This document shows, piece after piece, positions 42,375-50,789 of a DNA stretch of 64,000 nt. The notes under the pieces were generated by a model. It made no database searches and was not told the DNA's origin. It saw only the letters and a program-made list of their open reading frames with translations. This stretch comes from Synergistaceae bacterium (lineage in GTDB: Bacteria > Synergistota > Synergistia > Synergistales > Synergistaceae), in assembly GCA_012728235.1 (NCBI GenBank), contig JAAYFL010000038.1, positions 1-64,000 on the forward strand, in the 5' to 3' direction. Each line of letters begins with the position of its first letter. Position 1 is the stretch's first letter. A program made the translations under genes and the position numbers.

Positions 42375-44198
42375 TTGAATTTAAAAAACATTATAAATCA
42401 TTCCGAACAACTGATTATCACTGAAGTTCAGAGTGTCTCTCTCATACCAAAATTTATTTTTTACTTTTTTGTTGTTTTTCTTTTATCAATACCAAACCTA
42501 ATATTTTCTGGACCAAGCTGGTTTGATACCCTACATATAATGAAATGGACATATACAATGGTGCCGATTGCACTCCTGTCAATTATAGGAGGAGTCAACT
42601 TGTTTGTCTTTGGAGCAAATCGCACTAATTTTGAGTTAGACTTCTTCGGTTTAATATGGTTTTTAATGCTAAGTTATATCACGCTTCAACCTTTATGGGT
42701 TGAGATTACATCTTGGTCCACTTACTTAAAAGAATGGTATTTCTTTGCCAGTTTATTGAGCCTTTATATATTTTGCTACAACTTATTTAAAGAAGAGAAA
42801 TATCACAAATTAGTTCTATGGATGGCGAACATGGCGGCCGCAGTAAATGTCTTGTTTGCCGAGTTGTTAATCAGAGATCTTAATGCACCTTTCTCATTTA
42901 TAATGAACGTTCCCGGAAACTACATAGGCAACACAGGACAACAAGAAATGTTTGGCTTATGGATAGCCATGGCTGTAATGAACAGTATATATTTAAACAC
43001 TCTCTATTCTTCAGATAAAACAACTTCCAGAACAGAAAAGATGCTCAAATATTTTAATCTTCTTTTGCTTGCATTTAATTCTTGGGGGATGTGGAACTCA
43101 ACAACTCGTGCCGGTGTACTTTCCCTATTAACCGGAACTATAATTATCGCAATAATATTTTATACGGCACAAGACAGAGCTAAACTGAAAAAAGTTGCTC
43201 AAGCAGTTGTAATAGTAATGCTTGTTCTAGCTCTTAATATAGGACTTGCGAAGCTTGGATTGAGTAGAGCATACTACTTTTTAAACAAAACTATGGATAT
43301 GTTCATGAACCCCGGTACATTTGGGAAAAGGGACGGCATTTGGAAAACAGCATTAAGCATGATAAGTGAAAACCCTATAAAAGGGGTTGGAATTGGACAT
43401 TTTAAGTGGCACTACTTAAAAGCACAGATCATAGCCATGTCAAAATTTCCGTCAATGGAATGGCAATACACCTACTGGGCACATAGTGAGTATTTACAAT
43501 GGGTTGCAGAGTTTGGACTTTTTGGAGGATTGCTACTTTTTTCTTTGGGAGCATGGTGGATTGTATCCTTCATAAAAGTTTTAGTCTCAAAAAAAAGATT
43601 ATCAATGGAAGCAACATGGGCAATATCCATGGTATTTCTTATTTGGTTTGACGCCCTTTTCAGCAGACCCTTTCATAGAATAGAAATTACGGTATGGTTA
43701 GCCTTTGCCTTTGCAATATCAAACAGAGAAATTTTGCCTCAGAAGACAGATTGGTTGGAAGTAAAACATTCACAAATTTATAAAATTTTCGCAGCATTAG
43801 TGGTGTTTATTGCACTATCAGGACTAATTTTCTTAGGTGGCGGCCTTATAGGGGATAAGAACCTTAGAGCGGCAACTAAAACTAAGAATGCAAAATTACA
43901 GCGTTTAAGGATAGAAAGAGCTCTAATAATGCCGATGAAAAAAGATGAAGCACAAGAACAGTTAGCATATCATCTGCTTGCTGTTGCTAACTTCACTCAG
44001 AAAGATGAGGATTGGGATAACGCAATAAACCAACTCTATCACTCATTTAAAATTAGACCTAAAGCTAAACAGCTCAATGAACTGTTCTCATTAGCACAAC
44101 AGACGGAAAATATAGAACTTTTGAGGGAGCTTTTGACCTATCTACAACCAGTCTCTGATGATTTAATAAAAAGTATATCTCCCACAAGCGGAGATTGA
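42375..44198 (+). CDS. O-antigen ligase/polymerase-like membrane protein with C-terminal helical repeats
   Basis: This is a polytopic membrane protein of 607 residues. About twelve hydrophobic segments occupy residues 20-460. The conserved Wzy_C/WaaL-type block lies around residues 310-380: FGKRDGIWKTALSMISENPIKGVGIGHFKW, then HSEYLQWVAEFGLFG, with the periplasmic histidine and tyrosine expected of this fold. A C-terminal tail of about 130 residues looks like helical tetratricopeptide-type repeats (LYHSFKIRPKAKQLNELF). It could be an O-antigen ligase, an O-antigen polymerase or a protein O-glycosylation enzyme; sequence alone does not decide. The start is TTG at 42375 after AAGGAG. The wzz gene is at the other end of the window. 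Confidence 0.8.
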   Translation: MNLKNIINHSEQLIITEVQSVSLIPKFIFYFFVVFLLSIPNLIFSGPSWFDTLHIMKWTYTMVPIALLSIIGGVNLFVFGANRTNFELDFFGLIWFLMLSYITLQPLWVEITSWSTYLKEWYFFASLLSLYIFCYNLFKEEKYHKLVLWMANMAAAVNVLFAELLIRDLNAPFSFIMNVPGNYIGNTGQQEMFGLWIAMAVMNSIYLNTLYSSDKTTSRTEKMLKYFNLLLLAFNSWGMWNSTTRAGVLSLLTGTIIIAIIFYTAQDRAKLKKVAQAVVIVMLVLALNIGLAKLGLSRAYYFLNKTMDMFMNPGTFGKRDGIWKTALSMISENPIKGVGIGHFKWHYLKAQIIAMSKFPSMEWQYTYWAHSEYLQWVAEFGLFGGLLLFSLGAWWIVSFIKVLVSKKRLSMEATWAISMVFLIWFDALFSRPFHRIEITVWLAFAFAISNREILPQKTDWLEVKHSQIYKIFAALVVFIALSGLIFLGGGLIGDKNLRAATKTKNAKLQRLRIERALIMPMKKDEAQEQLAYHLLAVANFTQKDEDWDNAINQLYHSFKIRPKAKQLNELFSLAQQTENIELLRELLTYLQPVSDDLIKSISPTSGD

Positions 44199-44274
44199 TT
44201 TGAGTAGATGAACTAGGACAACAAGTATTCCTGCTATTAATGATAGAATTTAGATATAAAAATAAGTATAGGGA

Positions 44275-44649
44275 GTGAAAGACATTTTACTATGTAGAAA
44301 ATTTAAATTTGATGCAGCACATAATCTAGTAAACTACAACGGAAAATGCGAAAAACTGCATGGTCATACATATCACTTATCTGTTGTATTAAAAGGTACA
44401 CCTGACAGTGAGGGGATGGTCTTTGATTTCACTGAGGTTAAAAGAATTGTGAATGAACTTGTGATTTCAAAATTGGATCATTCTTACATAAATGATATTA
44501 TTCCGCAGCCTACGGCCGAGTATATTGCACAGTGGATATTTAAGACAATAGATAAGGCTTTGATTCGTGATAATTGTGAACTATACGAAGTTCAAGTTTG
44601 GGAAACAGAAAATTCCTCTGTAATATGTCATCGAGAGGATATATCGTAA
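44275..44649 (+). CDS. queD: 6-carboxy-5,6,7,8-tetrahydropterin synthase QueD
   Basis: This T-fold enzyme converts dihydroneopterin triphosphate to carboxy-tetrahydropterin in queuosine and 7-deazaguanine synthesis. The 124 residues show the zinc histidines in FDAAHNL and LHGHTYHL, the catalytic cysteine in NGKCEKLHGH, and the C-terminal WETENSSVICH with the conserved glutamate. The start is uncertain: the GTG at 44275 abuts its AGGGAG, while an ATT at 44284 lies at ideal distance from GGGAG. folE2, which supplies the substrate, overlaps the stop. queC and queE are not in view. Confidence 0.9.
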   Translation: MKDILLCRKFKFDAAHNLVNYNGKCEKLHGHTYHLSVVLKGTPDSEGMVFDFTEVKRIVNELVISKLDHSYINDIIPQPTAEYIAQWIFKTIDKALIRDNCELYEVQVWETENSSVICHREDIS

Positions 44650-45437
44650 TGAGAGATGTCCAAAGCGAACGTGACAATCGTAATTTATCCATTGACCAAG
44701 TTGGGATAAGCAATATTTCTTGGCCTATTCAGGTTCTTGACAGATCGTACGAAGTACAGGATACGGTTGCAGAAGTTAGCCTATCAGTGCACCTTCCAAA
44801 AGACCACAGAGGGACGCACATGAGTAGATTCATAGAAGTTCTGACAATGCAAGAAAAACGCGTAACTTTGCATAATATGGAAGAAACGTTAGAAAGTTTA
44901 AAAGAACGTCTCAATGCGAATGAAGCACATGCGGAATTTTACTTCCCTTATTTTATAACAAAAAAAGCTCCGATAAGTGGAGCAGAGGGACGAGTGAGAT
45001 ACGATGTAGCTTTTAAGGCAACTCTTAAAGGAAGCGAATTTGATTTAATTACGGAAGTAACCGCTCCTATCCAAACTCTTTGCCCCTGTTCAAAAGAAAT
45101 TTCGGAATTTGGTGCTCACAGTCAGCGTGCTTATGCGAAAATTGAAGTGCGTATGAAGGAATGGATGTGGATAGAGGAGTTGGCAGAAATCGGAGATTCT
45201 TGTGGCTCCGCTCCTATTTACAGTATATTAAAACGAGAAGACGAAAAAGAAATTACTGAACGTGCATACAAAAATCCACGTTTTGTAGAGGATGCTGTTC
45301 GTGAACTAGCTCTTATTTTAGATCAAGACACGAGAGTGTCTTGGTTTCGTGTATCTGTAACTAGCCAAGAAAGCATTCATAACCACAACGCATTTGCCAG
45401 TATTGAAAGAGATAAATGCGAACAAAAAATAAATTAA
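44649..45437 (+). CDS. folE2: GTP cyclohydrolase FolE2 (type IB)
   Basis: This metal-dependent GTP cyclohydrolase IB forms dihydroneopterin triphosphate for folate and queuosine synthesis. From the ATG at 44649 it has 262 residues. The N-terminal region (VGISNISWPIQVLDR) and the active-site block TAPIQTLCPCSKEISEFGAHSQRAY near residue 140, with its metal-binding cysteine, are typical. A second block, DEDTRVSWFRV-like (LDQDTRVSWFRVSV), stands near the C-terminus. It overlaps the queD stop (TAATG), so the two are coupled. The type IB enzyme works without zinc dependence of FolE; here it probably feeds QueD. Confidence 0.93.
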   Translation: MRDVQSERDNRNLSIDQVGISNISWPIQVLDRSYEVQDTVAEVSLSVHLPKDHRGTHMSRFIEVLTMQEKRVTLHNMEETLESLKERLNANEAHAEFYFPYFITKKAPISGAEGRVRYDVAFKATLKGSEFDLITEVTAPIQTLCPCSKEISEFGAHSQRAYAKIEVRMKEWMWIEELAEIGDSCGSAPIYSILKREDEKEITERAYKNPRFVEDAVRELALILDQDTRVSWFRVSVTSQESIHNHNAFASIERDKCEQKIN

Positions 45438-45484
45438 GCACTATAAATAAAACAACAGGTGATGTTTATGAGAGTGGGTAAGAA

Positions 45485-46129
45485 ATGAAAGAATTTGAGA
45501 AAATCGAAGCAATCCTATTCGATTTTGATATGACTCTTGTTGACAGCAGTTATGCCATACATCGCTGCATTAATCTCCTCGCCGAATATGCCGGTCTAAA
45601 TTTGGTGCCAAGAGAGAAAGTATTGAAAAATATCGGATTAAAAATAGAAGACTGTTATATAAATTTTTGGGGAGAGTTTAAACAGGAATGGTTGGACTAC
45701 TATAGAGAGCTTTTTATGGTTGAAGAGAAAGCAGGATTGATACTTTATCCAGGAGTCGTAGAAACGCTAAATGAATTAAAAGAAAAAGGGCTGAAAGTTG
45801 GTGTGGCATCAAACAGACACAATGTTACAACTGTTCTTGAAGCTACTAAGCTCTCAGAGTTCTTGGATGTATCGGTTGGACTTAATGATGTGAAAAACGC
45901 CAAACCAAACCCGGACATATTATACAAAGGGTTAGAAACACTCGGAGTTCCACATGAAAATAGCATATATGTAGGAGATACTGATATAGATATGCAAACA
46001 ACAGTTGCTGCTGGAATAAGAGGGGTCGGCACAACAACCGGAAATTTTTCGGCCAAAGAGTTAAAAGAACATGGTGCTTGGAGAGTCATAGACGATATTA
46101 GAGAAATAATGACTCTGATACTGGAATAA
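45485..46129 (+). CDS. HAD-superfamily phosphatase (phosphoglycolate phosphatase-like)
   Basis: This is a haloacid-dehalogenase-type hydrolase of 214 residues. Motif I reads LFDFDMTLVDSS (nucleophile Asp near residue 13, with Met where Gly is usual), the second motif lies in VASNRHN, the lysine block in NAKPNPDILYKGLE, and motif IV in YVGDTDIDMQTTVAAG. A four-helix cap lies between motif I and the rest. The layout fits the PGP/Gph or PpaX group. The substrate cannot be told from sequence. It lies between folE2 and the HlyD-like gene; the latter begins 15 bases on. Confidence 0.88.
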   Translation: MKEFEKIEAILFDFDMTLVDSSYAIHRCINLLAEYAGLNLVPREKVLKNIGLKIEDCYINFWGEFKQEWLDYYRELFMVEEKAGLILYPGVVETLNELKEKGLKVGVASNRHNVTTVLEATKLSEFLDVSVGLNDVKNAKPNPDILYKGLETLGVPHENSIYVGDTDIDMQTTVAAGIRGVGTTTGNFSAKELKEHGAWRVIDDIREIMTLILE

Positions 46130-46144
46130 ATAAGAGGTACTCTA

Positions 46145-47092
46145 ATGGTAAGGCAAATCTCCAGGAATGATGAAGAGCAAAGAGAATTTAGACTTGATTA
46201 CTGGATAGCTGTCCTTGTAATAATAATTATTTGGGTATGGGGCGTTAAACTTTATTTCACTCGCTATGATTATTTACGCCCTGAAATAGCGTGGGCTACG
46301 CAAGGTATGAACACAGAAGTAGTCAAATCAGAGGGAGTCCTTTTATGGAGTGAATCCCTTCTGACATCTGAAAAAAACGGAGTAATTTCTTATCCTCAGG
46401 GGGTCGGTCCAGTAAGAGTTGGCAAAGGAACGGTTTTGGCGGTTATCACCTCAGGTTCTGTAACGACAAATATAAAAGCCCCCGACGTGGGCTATTTTAT
46501 AGCCGGAACTGACGGTTTAGAGATGGGATGGAAATACTCTCAGCTTTGGCATGAAGACCTAAAACCATTTGAAACAAAAGCGTTGCAAATGAAAAAAAAT
46601 AATGATGAAATAAATTCCGGAGAACCGATTGGCAAGCTGATAGCGCTGCCACAAGAGCTACGCTTTATAGGTAAAATAGATTTAGTGGGAGATCTAAATG
46701 AACAGATAAAAAACAAATCCTTAAGAATTATGTTAGACGAGATGGACATACTTTCAAGAGCGGCAGTAAGAGCTTCAAAAAACATTGGTAATAGCGTCAA
46801 AGTATACCTTACTCTGCCTTGGTTTCCACCGGAAATATTAAAAGACAGAAAATATACCTTAACAATTGAGGCTGGAAGAGCGTCAGGAGCATTAATACCA
46901 TCAACATCAGTTGAAAGAAAGAACGGCACTCAGATAGTATATCTTGTCCGAGGCACAAGAGTTATGATTAAACAGGTTGAAGGCAAATATATCGAAGATG
47001 GCAAATTTCTCGCAACAAAGGGGATTTCAGTCGGAGATCCCGTAGTAAAAGATGCTTCCGGAGCGAGAGAGGGTAGGATACAATTATGGTAA
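46145..47092 (+). CDS. HlyD-like membrane-anchored protein of unknown role
   Basis: This 315-residue protein has one membrane segment (about residues 19-38, YWIAVLVIIIIWVWGVKLYF) and a long extracytoplasmic part. Residues 55-110 show a biotinyl/lipoyl-like beta barrel-sandwich (EGVLLWSESLLTSEKNGVIS, GVGPVRVGKGTVLAVI). The C-terminal region (from about 215) has HlyD-like beta strands ending in VSVGDPVVKDASGAREGRIQLW. There is no companion ABC or MFS pump gene nearby. It overlaps yggS by seven bases and sits just before yggS-divIVA, a position also seen for such proteins in Clostridia. A role in division or envelope assembly is possible but unproved. Confidence 0.75.
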   Translation: MVRQISRNDEEQREFRLDYWIAVLVIIIIWVWGVKLYFTRYDYLRPEIAWATQGMNTEVVKSEGVLLWSESLLTSEKNGVISYPQGVGPVRVGKGTVLAVITSGSVTTNIKAPDVGYFIAGTDGLEMGWKYSQLWHEDLKPFETKALQMKKNNDEINSGEPIGKLIALPQELRFIGKIDLVGDLNEQIKNKSLRIMLDEMDILSRAAVRASKNIGNSVKVYLTLPWFPPEILKDRKYTLTIEAGRASGALIPSTSVERKNGTQIVYLVRGTRVMIKQVEGKYIEDGKFLATKGISVGDPVVKDASGAREGRIQLW

Positions 47093-47790
47093 CAAATGAT
47101 ATCAAAAAAAATATAGAGATAATACGTCAAAGGATAGAACTTTCACTTAAAAAAAGTAATAGAAAAGAAAAAGAAGTAAAATTAATGGCAGTTTCCAAAT
47201 TCCACCCGATAGAAAAAATGTTGATAGCTTCAAGTTTTGTCGATTTGTTTGGAGAAAATAGGGTGCAAGAAGCTGAAGATAAGTCTCTGTTATGGCCAGA
47301 AGAAAACAGTGTTCCTTGGCACCTGATAGGTCCACTTCAGCGCAATAAAGTGCGTAAAGCAGTAAGTATATTTGACCTTATAGAAAGCGTTGATACTCTA
47401 AAGTTGGCCGAAACAATAAATAGGGTTGCAAAAGAACAGAATGTTCGCAAATATCCGATATTCATAGAGGTGAATATGTCTGACGAAAGAAGTAAAATTG
47501 GGATAGCTCCGGAAGGAGCAGAAGAATTAATGAGCGATATTATGGAAAAATGCCCTCATATATCAATAGAAGGGCTTATGACAATAGGGCCAAATACCAA
47601 CGATGTTAAGCTCATAAGAAAAGCATTTGAAGGATTAAGAAATAAAAGGGATTTTCTGCGAACTCAGTTAGGACTTGAATTGCCTGAACTTTCTATGGGG
47701 ATGAGCGGAGATTTCGAATTTGCGATTGAAGCGGGAAGCACCATTGTTCGTTTAGGCACTTCTATATTCGGGGACAGAAATAACAATTAA
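47086..47790 (+). CDS. yggS: YggS family pyridoxal phosphate-binding protein
   Basis: This PLP-homeostasis protein is a single-domain TIM barrel of 234 residues. The cofactor lysine lies in LMAVSKFHPIEKM near residue 36. Other family marks are FGENRVQEAEDK, WHLIGPLQRNKVRK, EGLMTIGPN and LSMGMSGDFEFAIEAGSTIVRLGTSIFG. The order yggS (ylmE) before divIVA matches the Gram-positive division cluster, though sepF, ylmG and ylmH are absent between them here. It starts within the end of the HlyD-like gene. Confidence 0.95.
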   Translation: MVTNDIKKNIEIIRQRIELSLKKSNRKEKEVKLMAVSKFHPIEKMLIASSFVDLFGENRVQEAEDKSLLWPEENSVPWHLIGPLQRNKVRKAVSIFDLIESVDTLKLAETINRVAKEQNVRKYPIFIEVNMSDERSKIGIAPEGAEELMSDIMEKCPHISIEGLMTIGPNTNDVKLIRKAFEGLRNKRDFLRTQLGLELPELSMGMSGDFEFAIEAGSTIVRLGTSIFGDRNNN

Positions 47791-47841
47791 GTGATATTTG
47801 CTTTTTTGAAAATAAAAGAAAAAGAGGAGGATAATAATAAA

Positions 47842-48552
47842 ATGGTTGAAATTTTAACTTCACTTGATGTAGTAAACCAATCCTTTAAAAAAAGCTTAAG
47901 AGGGTACGATGTTGTTGAGGTTGATGAATTTCTAGATGCAATAGCAGAAACATTGCAATACTACGCTCAGGAAACAAAAGATCTAAGAAATGCTCTGTCC
48001 GAAAAAGAAGCAAGCTTAAATGAATATGAAAAAATGAAAAATGTGCTTCAAGAAGCCTTGATTCTAGCCCAAAAAAGTGCCGATGAGAGGGTTCGTTCAG
48101 CAAAAGAACAAGCTAAAAAAATAATAGCGGATGCAGAAAAAAAAGCTGAAATTACCTGTGCCGAGGCGGCAGGAGAAGCTGGAAGATTGAGGGAGGGCGT
48201 ATATCAAATAAAAAACATACGTACTCTTTATGAACAAGAGGTAAGAGAACTCGTTGCAAAGTATGAGGAAATTATAGACAACATTGACTCTGACTCCAAT
48301 ATGAAGGAAGCTGTAGATAGTGTCCTTGAAGTTTATGAAGAAGAGAAAGCTCGTGACAAAGAAGCTTCTTCCGAATCTGGCGACGGGCAGGAATTAGAAC
48401 TTGAGTTTACAGAAGAAACAATAGATAAAGAAGAACTTGCGGCAGCATATGACATGTTGGGTGTAAACCCTGATGAGATATTAAAAGAAGAGTTTGAAGA
48501 GGAAGAGAGTTTAGAAGAACAAGAAGAGGAAATTCTAGAGGAAGAAAATTAA
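47842..48552 (+). CDS. divIVA: DivIVA domain cell division/polarity protein
   Basis: This scaffold protein recognises curved membrane at poles and septa in Gram-positive cells. The 236-residue product begins with the DivIVA N-terminal domain (TSLDVVNQSFKKSLRGYDVVEVDEFLDAIAE), followed by a coiled coil (about 50-180, with a run of Ala/Glu/Lys). An unusually acidic tail ends in EEEESLEEQEEEILEEEN. I chose the ATG at 47842 because GAGGAGG lies 12 bases upstream; an upstream in-frame ATT-region start at 47791 adds 17 residues with no family likeness. It precedes recG by seven bases. Confidence 0.92.
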   Translation: MVEILTSLDVVNQSFKKSLRGYDVVEVDEFLDAIAETLQYYAQETKDLRNALSEKEASLNEYEKMKNVLQEALILAQKSADERVRSAKEQAKKIIADAEKKAEITCAEAAGEAGRLREGVYQIKNIRTLYEQEVRELVAKYEEIIDNIDSDSNMKEAVDSVLEVYEEEKARDKEASSESGDGQELELEFTEETIDKEELAAAYDMLGVNPDEILKEEFEEEESLEEQEEEILEEEN

Positions 48553-48559
48553 TTTAACA

Positions 48560-50614
48560 GTGTCAGAACCACTATCCGAATCTATAACAGCTCAACCTGG
48601 CGTAGGTATTAAGAGAGCGGCGCAGCTTGCTAACTTAGGAATCGCTACGCTAGAAGATTTGTTATGGTTTTTTCCCAGAAAATATATAGATAGAAGAAAC
48701 ATGGTGTCCATATCAAAGCTTGTACCGGGCTCTCCCTCAGTTTTAAATGTTAAAGTAATAAATATAAAACGCACAAAACTGAGAAAAAGAGGGTTGGAGT
48801 TAGTGACTGCGGAGTTAAGTGACGATACGGGAACTATAATTGCGACTTGGTTTAACAGAAGAGGGCTTGAATATATATTAAAAAATGAAACAGAGATTAT
48901 TTTATTTGGCACAGCTTCTATACGAGGAAACTTTTTGGAATTTTCAAACCCTGAATTTGAAGTCATAAAAGATTTGTCAGATAGAGCAGCTTTTTGTGGG
49001 ATTGTGCCTGTATATCCTTCTACAGCAGGATTGCAGAACAGATGGTTTCGGAAGTTTATATCAGAGAGAATAGAAGAGAATCTTCATTATATTAGAGAAA
49101 CTCTTCCTCAATCTATAATAGAAAAAAGAAAATTCCCTACCCTTTCAGAAGCAATTAAAATAATGCACAGGCCTCCTACACCGGAAAAGTGGAAAGAAGC
49201 TAGAACCAGGCTGGCATATGAAGAATTTTTCATTATCCAAGCTACAATGGCACATCGTAGAAAAAAAATTAAAGACTTAAACACTTCTCCGGTAATAAGC
49301 CCCAATGGAAAGATCTACGAAAAATTCACAAAAGAGCTTGCCTTTAAACTCACAAAATCACAAGAAATAGCACTGGAAGAAATATTTAATGACACGTCTT
49401 TCACGATGCCAATGTCGCGTCTACTACAGGGTGATGTTGGTAGCGGAAAGACTATCATTGCAATTGCTTTGGCTGCAGCTGCTGTGGATTCAAATGCTCA
49501 GACTGCGCTACTTGCTCCAACAGAAGTCCTCGCAGATCAACTTTTTTCTCAGCTAAGTAAATATTTATCTTCTCAAGGTGTTTCAGTAGTTCTTCTTAAA
49601 GGAGCTTTAACAGATAGAGAAAAAAAAGAGATACTTAAGTCAATAAAAGATGGTTCTGCGAACGTAATTGTTGGTACTCAATCTTTACTTGAAGAAAAAG
49701 TGGAATTCTATAATTTAGGTGTAGTAATAATAGATGAACAGCACAGATTTGGGGTGAAACAGAGAGCAGCTCTGCTCAAACGTGAAAAAGTTCCCCATAT
49801 ACTACTGATGAGTGCAACTCCTATCCCGCGCACTCTAACTATGTGTTTGTTTGGAGATTTGGATATTTCGCTGCTTCAAGAGAAACCACACGGTCGAAAA
49901 AAAATTGAAACAAGAATCATAGACGAATCAAAAATGTCAAAATTGCTGCAATTCATAACGCAAGAAATAAAAAACGAAGGCAGAGTTTATTGGATATGTC
50001 CAAGAGTGGAAGGGGAAGAAGATCCTGACATAGCCTCCTCAAAAAAAAGATTTAAGTTGCTGCAGAAAGAGTTGCCTGAAATAAAAAGCGGCCTGCTTCA
50101 TGGGCGTTTAGAGAGTAAAGAGAAAGAAAAAGTTCTTTCGATGTTTAGAGAAGGAACAATAAAATTATTGGTTTCTACGACAGTAATTGAAGTGGGAGTA
50201 GATGTATCTGAAGCTTCAATAATAGTGATAGAGTCTCCCGAATTTTTTGGTCTTTCCCAACTGCATCAACTTAGAGGAAGAGTAGGCAGAAGCGCTCGAA
50301 GAGGGGTATGTGTTCTTCTTACCACTTCCGGTACAGCTGTTCCGGAGAGATTAAAAATTATGTTAAAAAGCGATGATGGTTTTGAGATAGCAGAAGCGGA
50401 TCTTTCTTTCCGTGGTTCAGGTGAAATAGATGGCGTCTCGCAACATGGTGAAACAAAATTTAAAGTAGCAGATCTTTTTAGAGATACAAAAATACTATTA
50501 GAAGCCAAAGAAGACGCTTATGAACTGATAAACAAGGATCCAAACTTTACAGAAATCCCACATCTTTTGGAAAAAATCCAATTGGACAAAGAGCAAACTC
50601 TGGGTATTGGATAA
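48560..50614 (+). CDS. recG: ATP-dependent DNA helicase RecG
   Basis: This branch-migrating helicase rescues stalled replication forks. The 684 residues comprise the wedge OB domain (about 55-145), Walker A QGDVGSGKTIIAIAL near residue 297, DEQHRFG, MSATPIPRTL, VSTTVIEVGVDV and HQLRGRVGRSARRG. The length is normal. The start is GTG at 48560, seven bases after divIVA, with a weak ribosome site in AGAGGAAG. The following gap of 175 bases separates it from rny. Confidence 0.97.
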   Translation: MSEPLSESITAQPGVGIKRAAQLANLGIATLEDLLWFFPRKYIDRRNMVSISKLVPGSPSVLNVKVINIKRTKLRKRGLELVTAELSDDTGTIIATWFNRRGLEYILKNETEIILFGTASIRGNFLEFSNPEFEVIKDLSDRAAFCGIVPVYPSTAGLQNRWFRKFISERIEENLHYIRETLPQSIIEKRKFPTLSEAIKIMHRPPTPEKWKEARTRLAYEEFFIIQATMAHRRKKIKDLNTSPVISPNGKIYEKFTKELAFKLTKSQEIALEEIFNDTSFTMPMSRLLQGDVGSGKTIIAIALAAAAVDSNAQTALLAPTEVLADQLFSQLSKYLSSQGVSVVLLKGALTDREKKEILKSIKDGSANVIVGTQSLLEEKVEFYNLGVVIIDEQHRFGVKQRAALLKREKVPHILLMSATPIPRTLTMCLFGDLDISLLQEKPHGRKKIETRIIDESKMSKLLQFITQEIKNEGRVYWICPRVEGEEDPDIASSKKRFKLLQKELPEIKSGLLHGRLESKEKEKVLSMFREGTIKLLVSTTVIEVGVDVSEASIIVIESPEFFGLSQLHQLRGRVGRSARRGVCVLLTTSGTAVPERLKIMLKSDDGFEIAEADLSFRGSGEIDGVSQHGETKFKVADLFRDTKILLEAKEDAYELINKDPNFTEIPHLLEKIQLDKEQTLGIG

Positions 50615-50789
50615 GCGTTTATAGTACAGAAATTAATTGCACTTGTGAATAAAACATTTGTTATGTACAATGTTATACATCGGCGTAAAATCATGTAACT
50701 TTAAATCAACCTATATTGAGTTAATTTTTGTTTGCAAAATTAAGAAAAGACAGATGTACCATGACAATTTAAATTGAGGTGACAAGTAG

